From Actinoplanes palleronii (GTDB taxonomy: Bacteria; Actinomycetota; Actinomycetes; Mycobacteriales; Micromonosporaceae): a stretch of DNA of 64,000 nucleotides. Below are positions 1-8,400 of the stretch, piece after piece. The notes under the pieces are model-generated. The model saw only the letters and a program-made list of their open reading frames with translations, was not told the origin of the DNA and searched no databases. Within the stretch, counting starts at the first letter, position 1. Every line of letters starts with the position of its first letter. The DNA is taken from assembly GCF_016862315.1 (NCBI RefSeq), contig NZ_BOMS01000014.1:372001-436000 (forward strand). The letters run 5' to 3'. The translations under genes and the position numbers were made by a program.

Positions 1-638
1 AGCGCCTCACCGCGTTCCTCACGCCGTTGGAGAAGTGTGACCCGGGCGGGGTCTGCTACCAGCTCATCCAGGGCCGCTCGGCGATCTTCGAGGGCGGCTG
101 GTTCGGGGTCGGGCTGGGCAAGGGCGCGCTGAAGTGGGGCTGGGTGCCCGAGGCGGAGAACGACTTCATCTACGCGATCGTGGCCGAGGAGCTCGGCGTG
201 GTCGGCTGCACGGTGGTGCTGGCGCTGTTCTCGGTGCTGGCGTACACCGGGTTCCGGATCGCCCGCCGGTCCACCGACCCGTTCCGCCGCCTCGCGGCCG
301 CCGCGATCACCACCTGGCTGGTCGCCCAGGCCGTGATCAACATGGGCGGGGTGGTCGGTCTGCTGCCCATCACCGGACTTCCGCTACCGTTCATTTCCGC
401 AGGTGGCAGTGCCCTCGTGGTGGCGATGGCGGCGATCGGCATGCTCGCCTCGTTCGCCCGCGCGGAGCCGGACGCGGCGCGTGCCCTGAACGCTCGTCCG
501 ACGCCTCGATGGGTGCGACTAGTCTGGGCCCCGCTGCCGCCGCTTCCCCCGCCGCGGCGGCCGGTCCAGCCGCGTCCGCCGTCCCCGAAGAAGCCGGGTT
601 CCCGGTCATCCGTGGGTGGGACGAAGGACCGTCTCTAG
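1..638 (+). CDS. ftsW: Cell division protein FtsW, C-terminal part (5' truncated by window edge)
   Basis: This is the C-terminal third of the SEDS-family membrane glycosyltransferase that polymerises septal peptidoglycan from lipid II. The frame is open from base 3 without a start, so the gene begins left of the window. The hallmark GVGLGKGALKWGWVPEA is followed by NDFIYAIVAEELG and later by LLPITGLPLPFISAGGSAL, both typical of FtsW/RodA. At least three membrane segments are visible. The last 45 or so residues form a Pro/Arg/Lys-rich tail, probably cytoplasmic. murG follows 49 nt downstream, the usual division and cell-wall order. The identity is firm, and FtsW is preferred over RodA because of the neighbours. 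Confidence 0.93.
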   Translation, partial: RLTAFLTPLEKCDPGGVCYQLIQGRSAIFEGGWFGVGLGKGALKWGWVPEAENDFIYAIVAEELGVVGCTVVLALFSVLAYTGFRIARRSTDPFRRLAAAAITTWLVAQAVINMGGVVGLLPITGLPLPFISAGGSALVVAMAAIGMLASFARAEPDAARALNARPTPRWVRLVWAPLPPLPPPRRPVQPRPPSPKKPGSRSSVGGTKDRL

Positions 639-687
639 CCCGCTCTAGGGTGGCGGGCGAAACGGTAGGAACGGAGAGGAGACGGTG

Positions 688-1794
688 ATGGTTCCGCTGC
701 GGTCGGTCGTGCTCGCCGGAGGAGGCACCGGTGGTCACATCTATCCGCTGCTGGCCTTCGCCGACGCTCTGCGACGCCATTTCCCGCAGATCCGGATCAC
801 GACGCTGGGCAGCCCCAAGGGGATGGAGAACCAGCTCATCCCGGCGGCCGGCTACGACCTGCGGGTGATCCCGGCCTACCAGCTGCCCCGGTCGCTGAAC
901 CTGGACCTGCTGCGTACCCCGGACCGGATGTACAAGTCTGCGGCCGCCGCCGGTGAGATCATCGACGAGGTGCAGGCCGAGGTGGTCGTCGGGTTCGGCG
1001 GTTACGTCTCGACCCCGGCCTACCTGGCCGCCTGGCGCCGGGAGCTGCCGATCGTGATCCACGAGGTGAACGTGCCGCCGGGGGTCGCCAACCGGATGGG
1101 CATGAAGTTCACCAAACGGATCGCCGTCGGTTTCCCGCACCAGCTGGAGCAGGCCGAGTCGCTGCGCAACGCGCGCCTGGTCGGTGTGCCGCTGCGGACC
1201 GGGATCACCCAGATGGACCGCCCGGCGCTGCGCCCGCAGGCGCTCTACCACTTCGGGCTGCGCCCGGACCTGCCGGTGCTGTTCGTCTCCGGCGGCTCGT
1301 CCGGCGCGCGGACGATCAACCTGGCGGTGGCCGCGGCGGCCAAGCGGCTGGCCCACGCCGGCATCCAGGTGCTGCACGTGCAGGGCGGGCGCAACGACCC
1401 GTTCGAGGTGCCGGGCGACCTGCCGGTGCCGTATGTCGTCGTGCCCTACCTGTCGGACATGCAGCTCGGATACGCTGCCGCCGACCTGATGCTCTGCCGG
1501 GGCGGGGCGATCACGGTGGCCGAGACCACCGCGCTCGGCATGCCGGCGGTCTACGTGCCGTACCCGTTCAGCAACCAGGAGCAGCGCCGCAACGCGCTGC
1601 CGGTGGTGGAGAACGGCGGCGGCATGCTTGTCGACAACAGTGAGCTGACCCCGGACTGGATCGAGCGGAACATCATCCCGCTGGCCCGGGACCGGCAGCG
1701 GCTGGCCGCCATGGGCCACGCCGCGGCGCAGTACGGCCGTCGTGACGGTGACGAGCAGCTCTTGCGGTTCGTCATGGAAGCGGCCGGCCGATGA
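688..1794 (+). CDS. murG: MurG, lipid I to lipid II GlcNAc transferase
   Basis: This enzyme transfers GlcNAc from UDP-GlcNAc to undecaprenyl-PP-MurNAc-pentapeptide on the inner face of the membrane, making lipid II. The protein is 368 aa. The N-terminal glycine-rich loop GGGTGGH (residues 11-17) and the C-terminal donor-site block LCRGGAITVAETTALGMP followed by YPFSNQEQRRNA (about 269-302) are classic MurG signatures. AGGAG at 677-681 lies 6 nt before ATG 688. A GTG at 685 would be only 3 nt from it, so ATG 688 is preferred. The gene lies between ftsW and murC and is probably co-transcribed with them. Confidence 0.97.
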   Translation: MVPLRSVVLAGGGTGGHIYPLLAFADALRRHFPQIRITTLGSPKGMENQLIPAAGYDLRVIPAYQLPRSLNLDLLRTPDRMYKSAAAAGEIIDEVQAEVVVGFGGYVSTPAYLAAWRRELPIVIHEVNVPPGVANRMGMKFTKRIAVGFPHQLEQAESLRNARLVGVPLRTGITQMDRPALRPQALYHFGLRPDLPVLFVSGGSSGARTINLAVAAAAKRLAHAGIQVLHVQGGRNDPFEVPGDLPVPYVVVPYLSDMQLGYAAADLMLCRGGAITVAETTALGMPAVYVPYPFSNQEQRRNALPVVENGGGMLVDNSELTPDWIERNIIPLARDRQRLAAMGHAAAQYGRRDGDEQLLRFVMEAAGR

Positions 1795-1828
1795 ACGCCG
1801 TCAACACAGTGACCGAGGGAGTTAAGTG

Positions 1829-3265
1829 GTGAACACGGCGGAGTTGACGCCAGCCGGTGAGATGACCGCCGAGGACCTCGGCAGCGTGCATCTGATCGGG
1901 ATCGGTGGGGTCGGCATGGCCGGCCTGGCCCGGCTCCTGCTGACCCGGGGCGTACCGGTCTCCGGCAGCGAGCTGCGCGAGTGGCCGGCCCTGGCGGCGC
2001 TGCGCGCGCTCGGCGGGACGGTGCACATGGCGCACGTGCCGTCGAACCTCGACGGCGTGGACACGGTCGTCTACTCCACCGCGATCCCGGCCGATCACGT
2101 GGAGATGGTCGAGGCGCGCCGGCGGGGCCTGCGGGTCCTGCACCGCTCCGAGGCGCTCGCTGCGGCGATGACCGGCCGGCAGACCATCGCGGTGGCCGGC
2201 ACCCACGGCAAGACCACCACCACGTCGATCATGACGGTGATCCTGCAGCACGCCGGGCAGGACCCGTCCTTCGTGATCGGCGGGGAGATGTCCGCGGCCG
2301 GCTCCAACGGCCACCACGGCACCGGCCCGCACTTCGTGGCCGAGGCGGACGAGCACGACCGGTCGTTCCTGATCTACCGGCCGCACGTCGCGATCATCAC
2401 GAACATCGAGGGCGACCACCTCAACAACTGGGGTGACCTGGAGACGCTCAAGGCGGGCTTCCTCCAGTTCGGCGGGCTGGCCGACGGGTTCGTGGTGACC
2501 TGCGCGGACGGCCCCGGCACCGACGAGCTGATCGCCGGGCTGCGGGCCGCGGGCAAGACGGTTTACACGTACGGCGAGGCCGAGGGCGCCGACCTGCGGA
2601 TCAGCGACGTGGTGTCGACGGTCAGCGGGGTGCGGTACTCCGCGGAGCTGCACGGCGAGTCGCTGGGTGACCTGAAGCTCGCGATGCCCGGCCGGCTGAT
2701 GGGCCTGAACAGCGCCGCGACCGTGCTCACCGCGCTCAAGCTGGGCGTGCCGCTGGACAAGATCCGCGAGGCGCTGGAGTCGTTCCCCGGTGTGCGCCGT
2801 CGCTTCGAGCGCAAGGGCATCGCGGCCGGCGTCCGGGTCTACGACGAGTACGCGTACCACCCGACCTCGGTGATGGCCGCGCTGCGCACGCTGCGCGAGG
2901 TGGCCGGGGACGGCCGCCTGCTGGTGGTCTTCCAGCCGTACCGGGTCTACCGGACCCGGGACCTGCAGGCCGAACTGGCCGAGGGGCTGGCCGTCGCGGA
3001 CCAGGTGATCGTGATGGAGGTGTTCGGCCCGGGGGAGACCCGCGGACCGGGCGAGGGCGGTCTCGCCCTGACCGCCGCGATCGATCTGCCCGCCGACCGC
3101 AAGGTCTTCGTGCCGGACTGGGCCGACGTGCCGGCCGAGGTGGTCAGCCGCAGCCGCCCCGGCGACGTGGTGGTGACGATGGGCGCGCCGCCGATCTCGC
3201 TGATGGGCGACGAGCTGCTGGCCGCGCTCACCGACGCGGACCTCCGGCCGGATCTCGCGGGCTGA
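1829..3265 (+). CDS. murC: MurC, UDP-N-acetylmuramate-L-alanine ligase
   Basis: This cytoplasmic ATP-dependent ligase adds L-Ala to UDP-MurNAc, the first step of the stem peptide. The N-terminal Rossmann motif HLIGIGGVGMAGLA binds the UDP substrate. The Mur ATP loop AGTHGKTTTT sits near residue 123. EADEHDRSF and NIEGDHLNNWG are family blocks, and the C-terminal domain includes YDEYAYHPT. The length of 478 aa is normal. Tandem GTG codons occur at 1826 and 1829. GGGAG at 1817-1821 is better spaced for 1829. The gap after murG is 34 nt, and ftsQ begins 3 nt after the stop. Confidence 0.96.
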   Translation: MNTAELTPAGEMTAEDLGSVHLIGIGGVGMAGLARLLLTRGVPVSGSELREWPALAALRALGGTVHMAHVPSNLDGVDTVVYSTAIPADHVEMVEARRRGLRVLHRSEALAAAMTGRQTIAVAGTHGKTTTTSIMTVILQHAGQDPSFVIGGEMSAAGSNGHHGTGPHFVAEADEHDRSFLIYRPHVAIITNIEGDHLNNWGDLETLKAGFLQFGGLADGFVVTCADGPGTDELIAGLRAAGKTVYTYGEAEGADLRISDVVSTVSGVRYSAELHGESLGDLKLAMPGRLMGLNSAATVLTALKLGVPLDKIREALESFPGVRRRFERKGIAAGVRVYDEYAYHPTSVMAALRTLREVAGDGRLLVVFQPYRVYRTRDLQAELAEGLAVADQVIVMEVFGPGETRGPGEGGLALTAAIDLPADRKVFVPDWADVPAEVVSRSRPGDVVVTMGAPPISLMGDELLAALTDADLRPDLAG

Positions 3266-3268
3266 TCC

Positions 3269-4036
3269 GTGGCGGGCTCGGGCACACGCAACTGGCGGCT
3301 GGTGCGGGCGGACACCGACGCGGTGCCGCCGTCCGCGCGCCGGTTCATGGCCCGGGCCCGGCAGCGCAAGCTGCAGGCCGCGTTGCCCTGGCTGGCCGGG
3401 GCCGGCGTGCTGCTGGTGGCCACCGGCCTGGTCTGGCTGTTCTACGGCACCTCGGTGTTCGGCGTGAAGACCGTCGACGTGGCCGGCGCCCAGGTGCTCG
3501 ACCAGGAGCAGGTGCGTGCCGCGGCCGCGGTGCCGGCCGACCGTCCGCTGGCCCGGGTCGACCTGGACGACGTCGAGGCCCGGGTGCGCGGCCTGGCGCC
3601 GGTGGACCGGGTGACGGTCACCCGGAGCTGGCCGTCCACCCTGCGGATCGAGGTGGTCGAGCGGGTCGCGGTGGCCGCCGTGCCGGTCCGTGACCAGTTC
3701 ACCCTGATCGACGACGACGGTGTGCCGTTCCGGGCGGTCGCCACGGCGCCGGCCGGTCTGCCGCTGGCCCGCCTGGCGACGCCCGGCCCGGGTGACCCGA
3801 GCACCGGCTCGGCGCTGACCGTGCTGGACGCGCTCACCGACGATCTGCGCGAGCAGCTGGTGGCCATCTCGGTGGCCTCGCCGGTGCAGATCCGGCTGGA
3901 GTTGCGCAAGGGTCGCGTGGTGATCTGGGGCGACGACACCGCGAGCGAGCAGAAGAGCAAGGTGACCTTGGCGCTGCTGAAGCGTAAGGGCAACGAGATC
4001 GACGTCAGCGCGCAACCGATCGTGACCATTCGGTGA
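3269..4036 (+). CDS. ftsQ: FtsQ/DivIB, divisome membrane protein
   Basis: FtsQ is a bitopic divisome protein that bridges cytoplasmic and extracytoplasmic division proteins. The 255-aa product has a basic cytoplasmic N-terminus and one membrane helix at about residues 38-58. A POTRA domain follows from about residue 66 (VKTVDVAGAQVLDQEQV, then a VDRVTVTRSWPSTLRIEV block), and then the FtsQ beta domain. It starts with GTG 3 nt after the murC stop, indicating translational coupling. No ddl gene lies between murC and ftsQ. The ftsQ-ftsZ order is standard for actinobacteria. Confidence 0.93.
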   Translation: MAGSGTRNWRLVRADTDAVPPSARRFMARARQRKLQAALPWLAGAGVLLVATGLVWLFYGTSVFGVKTVDVAGAQVLDQEQVRAAAAVPADRPLARVDLDDVEARVRGLAPVDRVTVTRSWPSTLRIEVVERVAVAAVPVRDQFTLIDDDGVPFRAVATAPAGLPLARLATPGPGDPSTGSALTVLDALTDDLREQLVAISVASPVQIRLELRKGRVVIWGDDTASEQKSKVTLALLKRKGNEIDVSAQPIVTIR

Positions 4037-4091
4037 CGATTTGGCTAAACCGACAAAAACGTACGAACGGAATATTACCGTCGAGGTTACG

Positions 4092-4110
4092 GGTGACTCG
4101 CATACTCACC
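4092..4110 (+). promoter_or_regulatory. Inverted repeat GGTGA-N9-TCACC upstream of ftsZ
   Basis: Arms GGTGA (4092-4096) and TCACC (4106-4110) flank 9 nt, about 240 nt upstream of the ftsZ start. This resembles the early BldD operator description AGTGA-N-TCACC from Streptomyces, where BldD controls sporulation-linked ftsZ. It does not match the later TNAC-N5-GTNA form. Assignment to BldD is only a suggestion. Confidence 0.3.
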
Positions 4111-4178
4111 TCGTAAGCGGACGCGACACGCCGTCCCGGTTCTTTGGCTGGGGCGCGATGTCCGCATACGTTGCGTCG

Positions 4179-4241
4179 AGAGGTTTGAGTAGTTGACATA
4201 ACTCTAAACCTCTAGTAGAGGGTGAGGGTTTCCTCGCCCTC
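4179..4241 (+). promoter_or_regulatory. ftsZ promoter with nested palindromes
   Basis: TTGACA at 4193-4198 and TAGAGG at 4216-4221, with a 17-nt spacer, form a good -35/-10 pair. The -35 lies in the loop of an inverted repeat whose arms are 4179-4190 and 4201-4213, with one bulged base. A perfect 13-bp palindrome, CCTCTAGTAGAGG (4209-4221), covers the -10. Overlapping these, 4218-4227 can pair with 4232-4241 (one G-T wobble, loop GTTT). The layout looks like an operator array or competing hairpins. The regulator is unknown. Confidence 0.55.
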
Positions 4242-4334
4242 CCTTGCACGGCAGTGGATGTCGAAGTGCGGTTCCGCCTTGGAACCGCAGGGGCCCTCGA
4301 CATTCGCCAACCCCGGAAGGGAAGGCTGAGCCCG

Positions 4335-5486
4335 ATGACACCTCCGCACAACTACCTTGCGGTCATCAAGGTCGTAGGCATCGGCGGCGGCGGCGTGAAC
4401 GCCGTGAACCGCATGATCGAGGTTGGGCTCAAAGGCGTCGAGTTCATCGCGATCAACACCGATGCCCAGGCCCTGCTGATGAGCGACGCCGACGTCAAGC
4501 TCGACGTCGGCCGGGAACTGACCCGTGGACTGGGCGCCGGCGCCCAGCCCGAGGTCGGTAAGAACGCCGCCGAGGACCACCGCGACGAGATCGAGGAGGT
4601 CCTCAAGGGGGCCGACATGGTCTTCGTGACGTGTGGCGAGGGCGGCGGCACCGGCACCGGCGGCGCGCCGGTGGTGGCCAACATCGCCCGTAAGCTCGGC
4701 GCGCTGACCATCGGCGTGGTGACCCGCCCGTTCTCGTTCGAGGGCAAGCGGCGTCAGGTCCAGGCCGAGACCGGCATCGACGAGCTGCGCAACCAGTGCG
4801 ACACCCTGATCGTGATCCCGAACGACCGGCTGCTCGCACTCGGCGACCGCGGGATCAGCATGATGGACGCGTTCCGTCAGGCCGACCAGGTGCTGCTCTC
4901 CGGTGTTCAGGGCATCACCGACCTGATCACCACCCCGGGTCTGATCAACCTGGACTTCGCCGACGTCAAGAGCGTGATGAGCAACGCGGGCAGCGCGCTC
5001 ATGGGCATCGGCAGCGCGCGCGGCGACAACCGCGCGGTCGAGGCGGCCGAGCGGGCCATCTCCAGCCCGCTGCTGGAGCAGAGCATGGACGGTGCGCGCG
5101 GCGTGCTGCTCTCCATCGCCGGTGGCTCCGACCTGGGCCTGTTCGAGATCAACGACGCGGCGCAGCTGGTCACCGACGCGGCACACCCGGACGCGAACAT
5201 CATCTTCGGCGCGGTCATCGACGACGCGCTCGGCGATGAGGTGCGGGTGACCGTGATCGCGGCCGGGTTCGACGGGGGTTCGCCCTCGTACAAGCCGGCC
5301 GAGCCGATGCGCAGCAAGGTGCACCCTCCGGTGCAGTCGCACCAGAGCGGCAACTCGCCGTCGCCGATCTCGTCGACGTCGCTGACCCCGCACCAGTCCA
5401 CGCCGGCACCGGCCACGCCGACGCCGCGCAAGCACGTCCTCTTCGACGACGTGGACGTGCCGGACTTCCTGAAGAACGGTTCCTGA
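4335..5486 (+). CDS. ftsZ: FtsZ, tubulin-like division GTPase
   Basis: FtsZ polymerises with GTP into the Z-ring that organises septation. The start [12 protein letters not shown] is the conserved actinobacterial FtsZ N-terminus, so ATG 4335 is chosen over the upstream in-frame ATG at 4254. Seen: the nucleotide loop GGGTGTGG (residues 103-110), the T7 loop NLDFAD (205-210) that completes the GTPase site, then a disordered linker. The acidic tail [10 protein letters not shown] is the peptide that binds SepF and FtsW. Length is 383 aa. A 298-nt leader with its own promoter separates it from ftsQ, so its expression can differ from the mur genes. Confidence 0.98.
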   Translation: MTPPHNYLAVIKVVGIGGGGVNAVNRMIEVGLKGVEFIAINTDAQALLMSDADVKLDVGRELTRGLGAGAQPEVGKNAAEDHRDEIEEVLKGADMVFVTCGEGGGTGTGGAPVVANIARKLGALTIGVVTRPFSFEGKRRQVQAETGIDELRNQCDTLIVIPNDRLLALGDRGISMMDAFRQADQVLLSGVQGITDLITTPGLINLDFADVKSVMSNAGSALMGIGSARGDNRAVEAAERAISSPLLEQSMDGARGVLLSIAGGSDLGLFEINDAAQLVTDAAHPDANIIFGAVIDDALGDEVRVTVIAAGFDGGSPSYKPAEPMRSKVHPPVQSHQSGNSPSPISSTSLTPHQSTPAPATPTPRKHVLFDDVDVPDFLKNGS

Positions 5487-5501
5487 CCGCGTTCCTGGCT
5501 C

Positions 5502-6224
5502 ATGACTGATCAGACGAGTGACGACGGGCGGCGGGCCGAGCTCGCCGCCAACCTCCGGCAGGTACGCGACAGGATCGAGCGTGCCTGCGTGGCGGCCGGG
5601 CGGCCGCCGGAGGCGGTCACCCTGACCGCGGTGACCAAGACGTACCCGGCGAGCGACGTGCTGCTGCTCGCCGGGCTCGGCGTCCTCGACGTCGCCGAGA
5701 ACAAGGACCAGGAGGCGGCCGCCAAAGCCGCCGAGGCGCGCGCCGCGGGCGTCCGCCTGCGCTGGCACTTCGTCGGCCAGCTGCAACGCAACAAGGCGAA
5801 GTCGGTTGCCGCGTACGCCGACGTGATCGAGTCCGTGGACTCGCTGCGCCTGACCACCGCGCTGGACCGGGCCGTGGCCGCGGTCCGCGACGAACCCCTC
5901 GAGGTGCTGGTCCAGGTGAGCCTGGACGGCGACCCGGACCGCGGCGGTGCGGCCGGCGACGACCTCTGGCGGGTGACCGACGCGGTGGCCTCATCGGACG
6001 GTCTGCGGCTGGGCGGGCTGATGGCCGTCGCTCCACTGGGGTGGGAGTCCGGGCGGGCTTTCGAGCGACTGGCCGAACTGGCCGGTCGTCTGACCACGGC
6101 GCATCCGGGCGCCACCACGGTCTCCGCGGGGATGAGCGGCGACCTGGAAGCGGCCGTTCTGCACGGGGCGACACACGTACGGATCGGTACATCTTTACTC
6201 GGGATGCGAAACTCGCTGCGGTAG
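5502..6224 (+). CDS. YggS/PLPBP family pyridoxal phosphate homeostasis protein
   Basis: This is a PLP-binding, alanine-racemase-like TIM barrel without known catalysis, thought to buffer PLP levels. The 240-aa product shows LTAVTKTYPA with the PLP lysine at K46, ENKDQEAAAKA, the signature WHFVGQLQRNKAKSV, and a C-terminal SAGMSGDLEAAVLHGATHVRIG block. It starts 15 nt after the ftsZ stop with no clear Shine-Dalgarno sequence, so it may rely on coupling. In Streptomyces the gene pgeF usually lies between ftsZ and yggS. It is absent here. Confidence 0.93.
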   Translation: MTDQTSDDGRRAELAANLRQVRDRIERACVAAGRPPEAVTLTAVTKTYPASDVLLLAGLGVLDVAENKDQEAAAKAAEARAAGVRLRWHFVGQLQRNKAKSVAAYADVIESVDSLRLTTALDRAVAAVRDEPLEVLVQVSLDGDPDRGGAAGDDLWRVTDAVASSDGLRLGGLMAVAPLGWESGRAFERLAELAGRLTTAHPGATTVSAGMSGDLEAAVLHGATHVRIGTSLLGMRNSLR

Positions 6225-6288
6225 CCTTGCGGCGGGCAGCAAACTACATAGGTGTTGTTTTGCGCGACGCGCCACCGCCGGCGGCCGT

Positions 6289-6309
6289 TGCGTCTGACGA
6301 CGCAGCGTC
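6289..6309 (+). repeat. Overlapping inverted repeats in the yggS-sepF gap
   Basis: TGCGTC-TGAC-GACGCA (6289-6304) is a perfect 6-bp stem with a 4-nt loop. Its right arm is also the left arm of the palindrome GACGC-A-GCGTC (6299-6309), so two hairpins are mutually exclusive. They lie about 100 nt upstream of sepF. A role in sepF expression is possible but unproven. Confidence 0.35.
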
Positions 6310-6411
6310 GCAGCAGGTCACAGGTCCGAATCGGACCAGGTGTCCGGCTCGCCAGGGGGGACGCGGCACGCCAGGGGGGCGCGGGCCGCAACAGCGGACG
6401 GAGGTGGGGGC

Positions 6412-7179
6412 ATGAGTACTTTCCGTAAGGCGGCCGTCTGGCTGGGGCTGGCCGAGGAAGAGGACGAGCGCGACTACGAGGAGCGGGGTTACCAGGAGCG
6501 CTCCTACCGGTCGACCCGGGATCGGGACCGGGACCGCTACTCCTCCGGTGACCGGTACTCCGACGGCGGCTTCGAGGACGAAGAGGTCGAGGAGGAGCGG
6601 GCGGTGCCGCGGTCGCGTCCCGACCGGGAACGGCCCGAGCGGTCCGAGCGCGCTGAGCGGTCCGACCGCTCCGAGCGGTCCGAGCGCAGCAGCCGGCTCA
6701 GCGACCGGGTCTCCTCGGTGCGCGCCGAGATGGACCGGGACGACGACGACCGGATCGAGCGGGCCAGTGTCCGTTCCATCACCCGGCCCTCGGTGGCGCC
6801 CGAGCAGTCCTCGGCGCTGACGTACTCCACCCGGGAGAATCTGGCACTGGCGCCGCAGCCGGTTCCGCAGGTGCACAAGCGCCCGATCGAGGAGGAGCAG
6901 CGGTACCAGATCACCACGCTGCACCCGACCACGTACCGGGAAGCACGGACGATCGGCGAGCACTTCCGCGACGGCGTCCCGGTGATCATCAACCTCACCG
7001 AGATGGACGAGTCGGACGCTCGCAGGCTCGTCGACTTCGCGGCGGGTCTGGCGTTCGGTCTGCGGGGTACGATCGAGCGCGTGACCAACCGGGTTTTCCT
7101 GCTCTCTCCGGCGAACGTCCAGGTCACCGCAGAAGACAAGGCCAAGATCGCTGAGGGCGGGTTCTTCGCCCAGAGTTGA
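6412..7179 (+). CDS. sepF: SepF, FtsZ membrane anchor
   Basis: SepF tethers and bundles FtsZ at the membrane, and is the main FtsZ anchor in actinobacteria, which lack FtsA. The 255-aa protein begins with an amphipathic membrane-targeting helix ([13 protein letters not shown]). A long charged linker rich in Arg/Asp/Glu/Ser repeats such as [16 protein letters not shown] follows. The C-terminal SepF fold starts near residue 160 ([19 protein letters not shown], then [19 protein letters not shown]). GGAGG at 6400-6404 lies 7 nt before ATG 6412, which supports this start. The linker is longer than in many homologues. Confidence 0.95.
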   Translation: MSTFRKAAVWLGLAEEEDERDYEERGYQERSYRSTRDRDRDRYSSGDRYSDGGFEDEEVEEERAVPRSRPDRERPERSERAERSDRSERSERSSRLSDRVSSVRAEMDRDDDDRIERASVRSITRPSVAPEQSSALTYSTRENLALAPQPVPQVHKRPIEEEQRYQITTLHPTTYREARTIGEHFRDGVPVIINLTEMDESDARRLVDFAAGLAFGLRGTIERVTNRVFLLSPANVQVTAEDKAKIAEGGFFAQS

Positions 7180-7202
7180 CCCGAACGAGGGATCCGCCGG
7201 AC

Positions 7203-7508
7203 GTGCTGTCGATCGTGTTTCAGATTATCTATCTGTTGGTGTACCTCTTCTTCCTGGTGCTGCTGAGCAGGTTCGTCATGGGAGCCGTGCTCCAGTACGG
7301 ACGTCGCTGGCAGCCGGGCCGGGGCGCATCCGCCGCACTCGAATTGGTGTGGAGCGTCACGGATCCACCTCTCAAGGCGTTGAGGCGTGTGATCCCACCG
7401 CTGCGCATTGGTAACGTGAGTTTGGACCTGGCTTCCATCGTGCTGCTGGTTATCCTGTTCGTGCTCATGGAGTTAGTGCTAGTTCGCCTCATCTCGACCT
7501 ACAGATAG
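7203..7508 (+). CDS. YggT family membrane protein
   Basis: This 101-aa integral membrane protein of the YggT/Ycf19 family has two hydrophobic hairpin regions (residues 1-25 and about 75-101) around a basic central loop with [18 protein letters not shown]. YggT genes sit between sepF and divIVA in most actinobacteria and are linked to division or osmotic tolerance, but the biochemistry is unknown. GTG 7203 is chosen because GAGGGA at 7187-7192 precedes it. A TTG at 7176 overlapping the sepF stop would add nine non-hydrophobic residues. Confidence 0.88.
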   Translation: MLSIVFQIIYLLVYLFFLVLLSRFVMGAVLQYGRRWQPGRGASAALELVWSVTDPPLKALRRVIPPLRIGNVSLDLASIVLLVILFVLMELVLVRLISTYR

Positions 7509-7551
7509 ACAGCAGCCCCAACCGCGGCCGCGACTGACCCGAGGAGTTTCG

Positions 7552-8367
7552 ATGCCGCTGACCCCGGCCGACGTGCATAACGTCGCCTTCAAGAAGCCCC
7601 CGATCGGCAAGCGGGGGTACGACGAGGAGGAGGTCGACGCCTTCCTGGACGAGGTCGAGCGCGAACTCGCCCGTCTGATCGAGGAGAACAACGAGCTGCG
7701 CGCCCAGGTGGAACGCGGCGGTCGGGGTGGCGCACCAGCCGGCCCGAGTGCCGACCCCCGCCTCGCGGCCGAGCTCAACGACCTGAAGGCCCAGCTCGAC
7801 CGTGTGCAGCGGGACAAGTCCTCGGCCGAGCAGGCAGCCCGGCAGATGCAGGCTGAGCTGGAGCAGGTGCGCGCACAGGGCCCCGGCCCCGGTGGTGCCG
7901 GAGCGGCCGGCGCCGACGGTGAGCAGCAGGCTCTCCGGGTGCTGATGATGGCCCAGCGCACGGCCGACGACCACGTGTCGGACGCCCGCCGCGAGGCCGA
8001 CAAGCTCCTCTCCGACGCCCGTTCCAAGGCGGAGGAGGTCACCCGCGAGGCCCGCGCCAAGGCGGACGCCCTCGAGCGCGACGCGCGTCAGCGGCACCAG
8101 GAGGCCATGGGCGGCCTGGACGCCAAGCGGACCGCGCTGCAGAAGCACATCGAGGAGCTCAAGCAGTTCGAGCGGGAGTACCGGACCCGCCTGAAGGCTT
8201 ACCTCGAGAGCCAGCTGCGTGACCTCGATGGCCGTGGCCAGGGCCTGGAGGCCGAGATGGCGCGCGCTGACGCGAACCGTTCGGTCGGTGGCTCCGGCGG
8301 TCTCGCCGCGGCCGGCCTGGCCGGTTCGTACGGCGGCCGGTCGAACGCCATCGAATCGGGCCGCTGA
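7552..8367 (+). CDS. divIVA: DivIVA/Wag31 polar growth scaffold
   Basis: This is a coiled-coil scaffold that binds curved membrane at the pole and directs apical wall growth in actinobacteria. The 271-aa product has the conserved lipid-binding N-terminus ([20 protein letters not shown], then [21 protein letters not shown]). A Gly/Pro-rich linker follows near residues 65-120. A long coiled coil covers about 125-235 with the [19 protein letters not shown] block, and the tail is Gly/Ala-rich. GAGGAG lies 6 nt before the ATG. The gene closes the division cluster and is probably essential. Confidence 0.95.
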   Translation: MPLTPADVHNVAFKKPPIGKRGYDEEEVDAFLDEVERELARLIEENNELRAQVERGGRGGAPAGPSADPRLAAELNDLKAQLDRVQRDKSSAEQAARQMQAELEQVRAQGPGPGGAGAAGADGEQQALRVLMMAQRTADDHVSDARREADKLLSDARSKAEEVTREARAKADALERDARQRHQEAMGGLDAKRTALQKHIEELKQFEREYRTRLKAYLESQLRDLDGRGQGLEAEMARADANRSVGGSGGLAAAGLAGSYGGRSNAIESGR

Positions 8368-8400
8368 CCAAAAGCCCCAGCACCCCGACGAGGATGAGCC

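Noticed and set aside
1772..4015. A 747-residue minus-strand frame over murC and ftsQ
   Set aside because: There is no recognisable motif, and murC and ftsQ on the plus strand account for the sequence.
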